Part shown: positions 1-8,554 of the stretch, in pieces
Layout of the letters: each line of letters starts with the position of its first letter
Position numbering within the stretch: position 1 is the stretch's first letter
Source of the DNA: JBOHRE01 sp050732635
Lineage (GTDB): Bacteria; Gemmatimonadota; Gemmatimonadetes; Longimicrobiales; RSA9
Direction: 5' to 3'
DNA: 64,000 bases
NCBI GenBank assembly: GCA_050732635.1
Contig: JBOHRE010000003.1
Location: 1 to 64,000, forward strand
Made by a program: the position numbers and the translations under genes
The notes under the pieces: generated by a model
Told to the model about the DNA's origin: nothing
The model's input: the letters and a program-made list of their open reading frames with translations, nothing else
Database searches by the model: none

Positions 1-436
1 GCGCCCACGCGGGCAGCGCCGCACGCGCCAGCACGATGCCGACGGCCGCCAGCCCGGCGAGAGCCGCCGTATCGATGGCGCGATCGGCGACACCGCCGAG
101 AACTGCGGCTTCCGGGCGGCCCGTCGCCTTGCCGGCGAGCACGGCGCGCAGCACATCGCCGCCGACGATACTGGGCAGGCAGAGGTTGGCGAACAGCCCA
201 GCGGCGTAACAGCGAATTGCCGGCAGCAGCCGCAGATCGGAGCGGCCGGCATTGAGGATCAGCCGCCATTTCAGCACGCCGATGGCGTGACCGGCGAGGA
301 AGCCGGTCAGGACGAGCGCCCAGACGCCCGGGCGCAGGCGACCCGCCACGCCCCGCAGCTCATGCCAGGGCAGGAAGCTCAGCAGCGCCGCCAGTACGAC
401 GGCGCTGATCACCAGCCGCCACCAGAACCGCCTCAT
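1..436 (-). CDS. UPF0104 / LPG-synthase-TM-like membrane protein (3' end outside window)
   Basis: The first 145 codons of an integral membrane protein can be read; the gene runs off the left edge. After a short basic N-terminus there are hydrophobic helices. They are followed by the family landmarks of the lysylphosphatidylglycerol-synthase transmembrane / UPF0104 group: N-L-C-L-P-S then G-G-D-V-L-R, and later G-G-V-A-D-R. Members sit in polyprenol-linked glycan loci and are thought to be flippase-like or lipid-modifying; the role here is not shown. The ATG at 436 overlaps the TGA of the upstream GT2 gene (ATGA), so the two are probably translationally coupled. Confidence 0.8.
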   Translation of the reverse strand, partial: MRRFWWRLVISAVVLAALLSFLPWHELRGVAGRLRPGVWALVLTGFLAGHAIGVLKWRLILNAGRSDLRLLPAIRCYAAGLFANLCLPSIVGGDVLRAVLAGKATGRPEAAVLGGVADRAIDTAALAGLAAVGIVLARAALPAWA

Positions 437-1359
437 CGACGACTCATCGCGATGCGCGCATTCTGATCGGCGAGCAGCCCGACGGCCCAGACGATCAGCG
501 CGCCGAGCATCCCCAGTACCGCCGTTTCAGACAGGTTCCCGATCCACAGGTCGTAAATGAACTTGCCGATCCCGCCGAGCGCCAGGATGCCGCCGAGCGG
601 CAGGAACACCTTCAACGGATTGAAGAAGACGATCGTGCGCAGGATCAGCAGCAGGAAATCGTAGGCGTGTCGCGAACGAATCTTCGATTCACCGAGCCGC
701 GCGAGGTAGTCGATAGGCACGTACTCGACCGCATGACCATTGCAGGCGCAGGCCAGGGTGATCGTCGTGGTGAAGGAGAACCCTGATGGCAGTAGGTGCA
801 GGTAGCGCTCGATCAGATCGCGCCGCATCAGTCGCAGCCCGGAATTGAGGTCGGGCAGCCTGCGTCCGGCCAGATAGCTGGCCAGCCAGCCCAGGAACGC
901 CTTGGCGGGACGTCGCACCAGCGGGATCTTCACGGTCCGGCCCGTCCTCGCGCCCACCACCATGTCGTTGCCCGCGGCCGCGGCCAGCAGCGCGGGGATC
1001 GCAGCGGCGGGGTAGGTACCATCGGCGTCGGTGATCAGGATCCAGTCGAACCGCGCCGCCGCTACACCGCTCTTCAATGCTGCGCCGTACCCGCGGTTGC
1101 GACGCTGGCGCAGCACGCGGATGCCGGCGCCCGCCGCGCTCAGCGCGGTGTCATCGGTCGAGCCGTCGTCGACCACCACGATCTCGTACGTCCAGCCCGT
1201 GGTCTCCATCACGGTCTGGACAGCGCGGATCTGCGCCGCAACGTGCCCGGCCTCATTGAATGCGGGGATGACGACCGACACCGCCCGGTCGAGCACCCGC
1301 TGGTCCGGCTCGGCGATCTCCTCGATCAGGCCCAGCGCGGTCATCTCGGCATACGTCAT
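433..1359 (-). CDS. Family 2 glycosyltransferase with C-terminal membrane helices (DPM1/GtrB-like)
   Basis: 308 residues. The GT-A domain shows V-V-I-P-A-F-N-E near residue 30, V-V-V-D-D-G-S-T-D-D-T near residue 62 and the metal-binding region D-A-D-G-T-Y-P near residue 111. Two hydrophobic helices end the protein, the usual layout of enzymes that move a sugar from a nucleotide onto polyprenyl phosphate at the inner membrane. Such a donor would feed the GT-C membrane glycosyltransferases encoded upstream. Start ATG at 1359 overlaps the TGA of the preceding gene, and its own stop overlaps the UPF0104 start. Sugar specificity cannot be read from the sequence. Confidence 0.9.
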   Translation of the reverse strand: MTYAEMTALGLIEEIAEPDQRVLDRAVSVVIPAFNEAGHVAAQIRAVQTVMETTGWTYEIVVVDDGSTDDTALSAAGAGIRVLRQRRNRGYGAALKSGVAAARFDWILITDADGTYPAAAIPALLAAAAGNDMVVGARTGRTVKIPLVRRPAKAFLGWLASYLAGRRLPDLNSGLRLMRRDLIERYLHLLPSGFSFTTTITLACACNGHAVEYVPIDYLARLGESKIRSRHAYDFLLLILRTIVFFNPLKVFLPLGGILALGGIGKFIYDLWIGNLSETAVLGMLGALIVWAVGLLADQNARIAMSRR

Positions 1360-3080
1360 GGATGCACCTTCACGACTATGGTCCCGCCGCTGACCGTGCC
1401 AGGAAACTCGGCCGCGGTCCTGTACTCGGTTTGTACCCGCTGCCAGATCTCGGGCTGGAGCGCGGCCAGGCGCGCGGCAAACGTGTACACCAGCCAGGTC
1501 CGGGAATGACTCCGCTCGATCGCCTGCAACTGCCTTGCTGTGCGCACTTCCGTCCAGCCGGAGCCGGCGTAGGGCGCATACGGCACCGCGCTCATGTCGA
1601 TCGTCACCACGGCGTCGCCATCAGTCTGCGAGCGACGGATGAACTCACCCGCCGCGAGGTAGTCCTGCTTCGGTCCCCAGGCCCGCACCACCAGCGGCGC
1701 CGTGGCCAGGATGACCAGGGCCGCCGCGGCCGTGGCCGCCGGCGCCCAGCGTGCTGGCAACGCCAGCTCGGCCAGGCTGAAGCCGCCACGAAACACGATC
1801 AGTACGGCAAAGCCGGCCAGCGAAAAGAAGAAGCGTGGCCACAGATTGTGCGCGAGCGCCAGGAGTGCCACAGCCGTGAGCACACCGGGCAGCACCATCA
1901 CCGCCAGCGCGACGGGTCGTTGCCGCAGATAGCTCAGGCCGCCGGCGCCGAGCACGACGGCTGCCAACAGCAGCATCAATGGCCCGCCCGGCACGCCGAC
2001 CGCCATGCCGCGAATCGTCTCGGCCACCAGCCACGCCGGGTCCTTCCATTCGATGTCGACAGCCGCCATGGTCGGCTCGAGCAGCACGCCAAGGAGCTGG
2101 GGCAGCACCAGTGCATAGAGCTGCAGCGTGAAGGTGCCGGCCAGCACGAAACCCAGCAGCGGCTGCCAGACGGACGCATACCGCAACCCCGCCTGCCGCT
2201 GGCGCCAGAGCACCACTGCCAGCACCAGACCATGCGCCGCCATCACGAACAGCGCCGTGATATGGGTGTACGCGGCCAGCGCCATGCTCGCACCGTACGC
2301 CAGCGGCAGGCGCCACCCGCCGGCACCGCCGCTCGCCAGACTCGTCAGGAACACCCCGCTCGCGATCACCGTCCAGAGCATCAGGCCGGTGTAGCCGCGA
2401 GCATTCTGCGAAAACCAGATGTGGTGATACGACACCGCCAGAAACGCGATGGCCAGCAGCGCTTCGCGCCGGTCCGCGATCAGCCGGCCGAACCAGTACA
2501 ACGCGCCCAGGCTGGCAACGCCGAAGACGACCGCGGGCAGCCGCAGCGCCCACGCGCTCTCGCCGACCGCTGCGACCACCGCCCTGGCGCTCAACGAGTA
2601 CAGCATGTGCTGGTTCTGGCTGTCGAAGGTGGCGACGATCTCGCGCACCGGCAGCCGCACGTACGTGACCAGCGTGCGGATCTCGTCGAACCACAGCCCG
2701 TGCCCCAGGCCGTACAGTCGCAGCGCCTCCGCGACCAGCAAGATCAGCCCCAACAGCGCCCACTCCCAGCGCGAGGGCGCGCCCGGCTCGCGCACCACCG
2801 ACGCGACCAGCGGCGGCCCCGCCACCACCGGCCTCAGCTGCACCGCCAGCGCGAGCAGCACCGCATGCACGAGTAGCAACGCGCGAAACAGCAGCACCCC
2901 GTGCTCGACCACGGGCCGCAACGGCGATGCATCGCCCACCAGCGCCGCCGCCGTCGGCCCCACCGGCAGCAGCGCGGATGTCAGCCCCAACGCGAGGGCT
3001 ACGAGAACTCGCAACAATACCTCGATATGAACGATCGGGCGGGTCCCGCGCCCGCAGCGTGCAATCCGTATTCCCTGCAT
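1356..3080 (-). CDS. GT-C fold membrane glycosyltransferase (ArnT/PMT-like)
   Basis: 574 residues with many hydrophobic helices. The first large extracytoplasmic loop carries G-L-W-F-D-E-I-R-T near residue 132, where an acidic residue follows the first helices. This is the typical catalytic Asp/Glu region of GT39/GT83-like enzymes that use polyprenyl-phosphate sugars. A soluble segment of about 90 residues ends the protein. Probably adds a sugar to lipid, protein or glycan on the periplasmic face. The next gene downstream overlaps by ATGA. The N-terminal residues before the first helix are Arg-rich, so the true start could lie slightly inside; ATG 3080 is taken. Confidence 0.85.
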   Translation of the reverse strand: MQGIRIARCGRGTRPIVHIEVLLRVLVALALGLTSALLPVGPTAAALVGDASPLRPVVEHGVLLFRALLLVHAVLLALAVQLRPVVAGPPLVASVVREPGAPSRWEWALLGLILLVAEALRLYGLGHGLWFDEIRTLVTYVRLPVREIVATFDSQNQHMLYSLSARAVVAAVGESAWALRLPAVVFGVASLGALYWFGRLIADRREALLAIAFLAVSYHHIWFSQNARGYTGLMLWTVIASGVFLTSLASGGAGGWRLPLAYGASMALAAYTHITALFVMAAHGLVLAVVLWRQRQAGLRYASVWQPLLGFVLAGTFTLQLYALVLPQLLGVLLEPTMAAVDIEWKDPAWLVAETIRGMAVGVPGGPLMLLLAAVVLGAGGLSYLRQRPVALAVMVLPGVLTAVALLALAHNLWPRFFFSLAGFAVLIVFRGGFSLAELALPARWAPAATAAAALVILATAPLVVRAWGPKQDYLAAGEFIRRSQTDGDAVVTIDMSAVPYAPYAGSGWTEVRTARQLQAIERSHSRTWLVYTFAARLAALQPEIWQRVQTEYRTAAEFPGTVSGGTIVVKVHP

Positions 3081-3113
3081 GGCCCCTGGAGCCGCGTCCG
3101 TCGCCGGCGCGGA

Positions 3114-3133
3114 CTGTTGCGTCCGCGCAACAG
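3114..3133. terminator. Hairpin in the gap between two GT-C genes
   Basis: A perfect 8-bp stem (CTGTTGCG / CGCAACAG) with a four-base loop lies in the 75-bp gap between the two GT-C genes. There is no U tract, so it may be a processing or attenuation hairpin rather than a strong terminator. Confidence 0.35.
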
Positions 3134-3155
3134 AACGCCAGCCGGGAAGCCCGTG

Positions 3156-4940
3156 TTAGCGGGGCCGCACATCGGCCGCGGCGGGCAATGCAGTGAGCTC
3201 GACGGCCGAACCGCCGCGAATCCGGACGTGGTAGTACGCGCGTCCGGCGAAGCGGCGCATGAGCCGGAGGTTGTCGGCGCCGCGGTCCTTGGCGAAGATG
3301 ACGTCGCCGGAGCCGAGCGGGTACGTGTTGAGCGGAAAGGCGGACTTCCAGGCCCAGCCGTCTTCCGCGACGAAGACGAGCGCAGCGGTCAGATCCCGCC
3401 GTTCGACCTCTTCTCTGAGCGCACCGGAGGCCTGACGGTAGTTGCGACCGTATTCCGGAAGCAGGTCCGCATAGGGCATGGTGAGCACATAGACGAGCAA
3501 CGCCGCGAGCGCGGCTCGGGCGTACCGAGACACGGGGAGTGGCGCAGCGAGCCAGCCGGCGAGCGGCAGGGCGATGGCGACGGCGAGCGCGGGGACGGCC
3601 AAGAAGTAATGGCGCGATCCGTACGCCACGCCGTGATAGAAGTGCAGCACGTAGATGCCGAGGAGCGTGAGGCCGGAGGCCAGCAACACACCGTGCCAGG
3701 GGTTGCGCCGCCAGTCCGCGCGAAACGCGGTGAGGCCGCAGATGGCGAGCAGGAGGAGCGGCAGACCGTGGACATCGAGCGACAGCTGCGCGAGCCGGTA
3801 GCTCGATACGCGCACTGCGTCGGACGGATAATAGCCCGGGAATTCGGGCCCGTGCAGCGTGGTGCCCATGTCGGGGCCGAAGCCGAGGCCGAACCGCTGC
3901 CCCGGGTCGCGTTCCAGGAAGTACTTGGCCATCGGCATGAGGCGACCGTCGCCCGTGAGCTGAGCGTTGTACCACCAGGTGAAGAGCACGCCGAGCGAGG
4001 CAATGACGCCGACCAGCGCGAGCTGCTTCACGAGGCCAGGGTCGTGGCGCAGCCGCAGAAGCAGGTAGATGAAGAACGGCACGGCAGCCATCGCCGCGTC
4101 GATCGGTCGCACCAGCAGATTGAGGGTCAACGCCAGCCCGGCCAGTGCGGCGAACCACGCGCTGCGCTCGCGCATCATGCGTACCCACGCCCAGGCGAAT
4201 ACGAGGAACAGAAACAGGTTCGCGGTGTGCGCCATGTAGGTGGCGGACATGAAGAGCACGAACGGCGAGACGGCCATGAGCAGCACGGCCAGCTGCCACT
4301 GCGCCGGCGTGTATCCGGCCGCTCGCAGCAGCGCGGCGAAGACCAGAACGCTGAGCGCGCCGAGTAGCGGATTGATGATCCAAGGCGTGTCCATCAGGTA
4401 GCCGAGGGCGAGCAGCGCGGGCCAGCCGGGATTCATGATGCCGTACCACCGCTCACCGTCCATCATGGTATGCACGAAGCCGAAGAATTCCGGTTCGGCA
4501 GGTGTGGGCAGGGACAGGCTGCCGGTCGCGAGCGTGCGCGCCTGGAACTGATAGGCGACCTCGTCGCTCACATGAGGCACGTTGTCGAGCACGAGAAAGA
4601 CGGCGGCCAGCGAGGCGACGAAGAACAGGGCGGCGATGGCGGGCAGCGGGTAGGTCGTCGCCAGGCGCACGACCCGGAACGCCGCGGCGTCCCAGCGCAG
4701 CGCGAGCAGCACGAGCCCCAGGTAAATGGCGCTGCTGATCGCGACCCTGGCCCAATAGCCCACGGGCTGCATGTAATCGCCCGCGAGCAGTGGCAGCAGG
4801 ATCGCAGTGGCCGTGGCGAGGGCGAGCAGCAGCCCGACTCGCGCGCGCAGTGTAGGGAGGCTCGCCTCGTCGCCGCTCGCCGGCACGGTAGCCTCGCTCA
4901 GGCGCGGGTGACGGTCGCGCAGGGCGGGCCGCCGGATCAT
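3156..4940 (-). CDS. GT-C fold membrane glycosyltransferase (GT39-like)
   Basis: 594 residues, about a dozen hydrophobic helices. After the second helix region comes V-P-H-V-S-D-E-V-A-Y-Q near residue 121, the acidic loop typical of GT39/ArnT-like enzymes. It is followed by an Arg/Trp-containing loop (E-R-W-Y-G-I-M-N-P-G-W-P) common in this superfamily. Expected reaction: transfer of a sugar from polyprenyl phosphate outside the cytoplasm. ATG 4940 overlaps the TGA of the upstream nucleotidyltransferase-GT2 gene, which would supply the activated sugar or lipid-linked donor. Acceptor unknown. Confidence 0.85.
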   Translation of the reverse strand: MIRRPALRDRHPRLSEATVPASGDEASLPTLRARVGLLLALATATAILLPLLAGDYMQPVGYWARVAISSAIYLGLVLLALRWDAAAFRVVRLATTYPLPAIAALFFVASLAAVFLVLDNVPHVSDEVAYQFQARTLATGSLSLPTPAEPEFFGFVHTMMDGERWYGIMNPGWPALLALGYLMDTPWIINPLLGALSVLVFAALLRAAGYTPAQWQLAVLLMAVSPFVLFMSATYMAHTANLFLFLVFAWAWVRMMRERSAWFAALAGLALTLNLLVRPIDAAMAAVPFFIYLLLRLRHDPGLVKQLALVGVIASLGVLFTWWYNAQLTGDGRLMPMAKYFLERDPGQRFGLGFGPDMGTTLHGPEFPGYYPSDAVRVSSYRLAQLSLDVHGLPLLLLAICGLTAFRADWRRNPWHGVLLASGLTLLGIYVLHFYHGVAYGSRHYFLAVPALAVAIALPLAGWLAAPLPVSRYARAALAALLVYVLTMPYADLLPEYGRNYRQASGALREEVERRDLTAALVFVAEDGWAWKSAFPLNTYPLGSGDVIFAKDRGADNLRLMRRFAGRAYYHVRIRGGSAVELTALPAAADVRPR

Positions 4941-6418
4941 GGCGCCGCCCGCTCGAGCTGCCGCGGCCGCAGGCGGTGGCGCGCAATCGTACGCAGCATG
5001 CGCAGTGCGGTGCGGCCGATCGCGACGTAGTTCGCCGAGTGCTTCGAGTCGCCGGCGATGCGTCGATGATAGGAGACCGGCACTTCGATCACGCGCTGTC
5101 CTGCCCGCAACGCAGCGACCATCATCTCCGGAGACAGCTCAGGACCCACGCCGTGCAGGTACGGCTCCATGCGTGCGTACGAGTCGCGCCACAGCGCCCG
5201 GAACGTGCAACCGACATCGGTAAAGCGAGCCCGCCGCTGCCACCACAGCGTCTCGACCAGCTTGGCGACGGCGATGTTCCCGAGTCGGACGGGGCCGCGC
5301 ATGTTGGTGCCCTGCTCGATGAGCTCTCGCGTGGTGCGCGTACCAATGACGAAGTCGGCGTCCTTCAGGTACTCCAGCAGCTTGCCGAGGTCGCGTGCGC
5401 GGAACGAATGGTCGGCCTCGGTAACCACGAGGATGTCTCCCTGCGCGCGCGCCAGACCGTACCGGATCGTCTCACCGTAGCCGTCCAGCGCCACCGTCTC
5501 GACGCGAGCGCCCGCCTCGCGTGCCACCTCGGCCGTTCGGTCGGCCGAGCCGTTGTCGACGACGAATACCTCGTCCACGAGCGGCGCAAAGTCGCGCACC
5601 ACGTAGCCGATGGACTGCTCCTCGTTATAGGCGGGGATCACCACGCTGATCGTAAAATCCGGGAAATGCGCGGCACGCGCCACGTACTGTGCGTAGTTGT
5701 GGTCATCGACCGAGTTGATGTTCACATACGTGCCCTCCAGGAAGAAGGGCAGGACGCGTTTGCCCTGTTGCGCCAGGCGGTCGATCGCATCGGTCAGCTC
5801 GACCCGACCCGTCCTGCTCGAGCGAGGCGTGCGCTCGATGGTATCAAAAATCTCCGGCGTGAATACGTACGTGCCGCAGCCAAGGTAGCCGGTTTTCACG
5901 TCCGCCGGCTTCTCGACCAGTCGCGTGATCCGATCCCCATCGATCTCGACGGCGTAGTTCCCGCGGATCAGATCCGGCCGCGCTCCGGTCACCACGCCGC
6001 AGATCGCATCGAAGCCGTTCTCCGAGACCAAGGCCAGCCCGTCGTGGTTCGAGCGCAGGTACACCTCGTCCCCGAGCACGGTCACAAACGGGCCGGATAG
6101 TGCCGGCTTCGCCTGCATCATGCCGGTCGCCAGACCCCTGTCCACGTCCGCGCAGTTAACGAACCGGATGGCGACGCCAAGCTCCGAACCGTCGCGCAGC
6201 CGGGCCCTCACCTGCTCGCCCAGGTAGCCGATGATCACCGTGAAGTCGCGGATGCCCAGCCGGTCGCGGAGCATCTCGATGTTTCGCACGATCAGCGGCT
6301 TGCCGTCGACCTCGAGCAGCACCTTCGGCACGTCCGAAGAGCGCGGGTACGCACGACGGCCTCGGCCGGCGGCAGGAATCAATGCGCGGCTCAGCACCAG
6401 GGCGCCTGCGCCATCCAT
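4937..6418 (-). CDS. Bifunctional sugar-phosphate nucleotidyltransferase - GT2 glycosyltransferase fusion
   Basis: 493 residues from the ATG at 6418. The N-terminal half is a nucleotidyltransferase domain: A-L-I-P-A-A-G-R-G-R-R, then V-P-K-V-L-L about 20 residues later and a central V-L-G-D-E-V metal site. From about residue 255 a complete GT-A domain follows (I-S-V-V-I-P-A-Y-N-E-E, V-V-D-N-G-S-A-D-R-T, T-E-A-D-H-S-F). One polypeptide could thus make the NDP-sugar and pass it to a lipid or glycan acceptor. The reading frame is open for 40 more codons upstream, but that stretch is Cys/Pro-rich and unlike either domain, so the internal ATG is preferred. Stop overlaps the next gene (ATGA). Confidence 0.85.
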   Translation of the reverse strand: MDGAGALVLSRALIPAAGRGRRAYPRSSDVPKVLLEVDGKPLIVRNIEMLRDRLGIRDFTVIIGYLGEQVRARLRDGSELGVAIRFVNCADVDRGLATGMMQAKPALSGPFVTVLGDEVYLRSNHDGLALVSENGFDAICGVVTGARPDLIRGNYAVEIDGDRITRLVEKPADVKTGYLGCGTYVFTPEIFDTIERTPRSSRTGRVELTDAIDRLAQQGKRVLPFFLEGTYVNINSVDDHNYAQYVARAAHFPDFTISVVIPAYNEEQSIGYVVRDFAPLVDEVFVVDNGSADRTAEVAREAGARVETVALDGYGETIRYGLARAQGDILVVTEADHSFRARDLGKLLEYLKDADFVIGTRTTRELIEQGTNMRGPVRLGNIAVAKLVETLWWQRRARFTDVGCTFRALWRDSYARMEPYLHGVGPELSPEMMVAALRAGQRVIEVPVSYHRRIAGDSKHSANYVAIGRTALRMLRTIARHRLRPRQLERAAP

Positions 6419-6589
6419 ATGAGGTAGGGGGAACGCCGGACCTGGCGGACACGGGGCAAAACACGCACCGCGCGGAGAGGTCGCCCAGCAACGCCCTAAG
6501 CAGCGATACGGCTTGAGGTTAGCCGCACTCTGCAGCACTCTCGGCAGCGACCCTGTCGCGCGCGTGCAACAGGATGGATGCGGGCCTGT

Positions 6590-8416
6590 TCAGTTTGCCG
6601 GCAGCGGCACGATCTTCACCAGCAGCGCATCGGTTCTGCCCCGCAGCGAGGACTGTAGCGCCCGGAGCGTGGGGATGTTGCTGGAGAGGGTCTGGCCGCC
6701 GACGTAAAAGCTGCCATCCGCAGCGACATGCGAGGTGCGACCCTCGTCGCGGGCGGTACCTCCGATGCGAACGGAGAAGAAGAGGGTCGCGAGATCGGAG
6801 GAGAGCTTCGCCGCGATCAGCTCACCTTCACCGAACGATGTACTGAGCGTGTCGGTGGTCACCGGGAAATCCGGCGAGTAGCTCTGGCCGGTAAAATAGA
6901 TGTTGCCATGAGCGTCGACGGCAGCGCCCTCGCCGCCGTCGCCCTCAGAGCCACCGAGGAAGGTGCTGGCCAGCAGGCGGGAGCCGTCGGCCGAGATCTT
7001 GGCTGCGAAGGCGTCGCCGGGATTATTGGTGCCCTGCCCCGTGCCGGGACCACCCATGCCGCCGAAGGTCGGCTGGACGGCACCGCTGGACACGGGGAAG
7101 TCGTCGGAGAGTGTCTTTGCCGAGACCACGGCATTGCCCGCGGGATCGATGGCCAGCTCGTGGGTCTCGGTCCACTCGTGACCGGATCCGCCGAGGTATG
7201 TGCCCCAGTGCAGGCGGGAGCCATCGCTGGACAGCTTGCCCACGAAATAATCGGACGGGCCGCTCAGCTGGCGATCGAATCCGCCGGGTGTGGGCATGTC
7301 GGCCGAGGCGGTCGCGATGAGGACGTAGATGTCGTCGTTGTTCGGATCGAGCCGCAGCGAGTTCGTGTTCTGCTCGGTGCCGGAGCCGCCGAGGTAGGTG
7401 GCCCACAGCACGCGTGAGCCATCGCCCTGCACCTTCACGATCAGGGCATCGCGTCCGCCGCGGATGCCGGATTGAAACGCGTTTGCGAACCAGCTCTGCG
7501 GGAAGCCACCGGCTCCTGCGTCGTCGGACGTCATGAGCAGGACGTTACCGGCACGGTCCACATCGATGTCGCGGATCGGGACGATGCTCGAATTTCCGAA
7601 ATAGCTGCACCAGTCGACCTGGCCCGCGGACGTGAGCTTGCAGACGAAGCCGTCCTGCCGGCCGTAGAGCGTGTGGTCGATGCTGCCGACGAAGCCGGTC
7701 TGGAATGCGCCCGAGGTCACGGGGAACCCGGCGCCGGCACGACCGGCGACGAAGATCGAGCCGTCGGCGGCCAGCTCGATCGCGTACGCACGATCGAAGT
7801 TCGGCCCGCCGATGTACGTCGACCAGATGATCTGACCACCGGGGCCGAGCTTGGTCACGAATACATCCTCCGCATCGGAGCCGGGATTGTTGAAGGTGCC
7901 GTCCCAGGCTCCGGCCACGGGGAAGTCCGGCGAGCTCGTGCCTCCGGCGAGGTACACGTTACCCAGCGGATCGCTCGCGATGTCGCGGAGCTGCTCGGTG
8001 CCCGAGCCGCCCAGATAGGTGACGTAGGCCACGACCATGGCCTGCACGCCCGGGGTTACGGTGCCTGTCGTCACCTGGATCTGAGCCGAGCCGCTCCTGC
8101 CGTCGCTGCTGGCGGTGATGGTGGCGTTGCCCACTGCGACGCCCGTGACCAGTCCCGCGCTGGACACGGCGGCGCGGCTCGAATCGGAGCTGCTCCAGCG
8201 GATCGGGTAGCCGCCGAGCGCATTGCCGGCAGTGTCCAGCACGCGGGCAGTCAGGCGGACCGTCCCACCAACCGAAATGGACGCCTGTGCCGGCAGCACC
8301 TCGACGGCCTCGACGGGCAGCGTGCCGACCGAGCCATCATCGCCACAGCCGCTGCCGATCGCCGCCCACGTGAAGAGCGCGGCGAGTGAACGCCGAACGT
8401 TGCTTGCGTATCGCAT
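6590..8416 (-). CDS. SBBP beta-propeller lipoprotein with Big-2-like Ig domain
   Basis: 608 residues from ATG 8416, chosen because AGGGGA lies six bases upstream and a signal peptide follows directly. Basic N-region, hydrophobic stretch and G-S-G-C put the lipidated Cys at residue 24. Next comes a bacterial Ig-like (Big-2 type) domain of about 85 residues with alternating polar strands (I-R-W-S-S-S-D-S). The rest is a series of SBBP repeats with recurring T-Y-L-G-G-S-G / D-P-x-G-N-x-Y motifs, each about 45-65 residues. Such proteins are surface or periplasmic lipoproteins, probably binding glycan or protein partners. It has its own gaps on both sides within the locus. Function not known. Confidence 0.85.
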   Translation of the reverse strand: MRYASNVRRSLAALFTWAAIGSGCGDDGSVGTLPVEAVEVLPAQASISVGGTVRLTARVLDTAGNALGGYPIRWSSSDSSRAAVSSAGLVTGVAVGNATITASSDGRSGSAQIQVTTGTVTPGVQAMVVAYVTYLGGSGTEQLRDIASDPLGNVYLAGGTSSPDFPVAGAWDGTFNNPGSDAEDVFVTKLGPGGQIIWSTYIGGPNFDRAYAIELAADGSIFVAGRAGAGFPVTSGAFQTGFVGSIDHTLYGRQDGFVCKLTSAGQVDWCSYFGNSSIVPIRDIDVDRAGNVLLMTSDDAGAGGFPQSWFANAFQSGIRGGRDALIVKVQGDGSRVLWATYLGGSGTEQNTNSLRLDPNNDDIYVLIATASADMPTPGGFDRQLSGPSDYFVGKLSSDGSRLHWGTYLGGSGHEWTETHELAIDPAGNAVVSAKTLSDDFPVSSGAVQPTFGGMGGPGTGQGTNNPGDAFAAKISADGSRLLASTFLGGSEGDGGEGAAVDAHGNIYFTGQSYSPDFPVTTDTLSTSFGEGELIAAKLSSDLATLFFSVRIGGTARDEGRTSHVAADGSFYVGGQTLSSNIPTLRALQSSLRGRTDALLVKIVPLPAN

Positions 8417-8554
8417 CTCGATCCCCTGAAAGGCCGGCTCCTGCATGGGTCGGGCCGCAGTTGCCACACCCTGCCGTTCTGGTGCGCTCATGACGGGTGG
8501 GCGCACCGGCTACGGAACCATTGGCGTGAGGCGCAGGGCCCGGCTCCCCGGCGA

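Noticed and set aside
1362..4367. Long plus-strand open frames opposite the GT-C genes
   Set aside because: Gln/His/Arg-rich translations with no domain; they are antisense shadows of well-supported membrane protein genes.
1645..4449. Very long minus-strand open frame of more than 900 codons
   Set aside because: It spans parts of two GT-C genes in another frame, is Arg/Ala/Gly-rich without any family motif, and is explained by high GC content.
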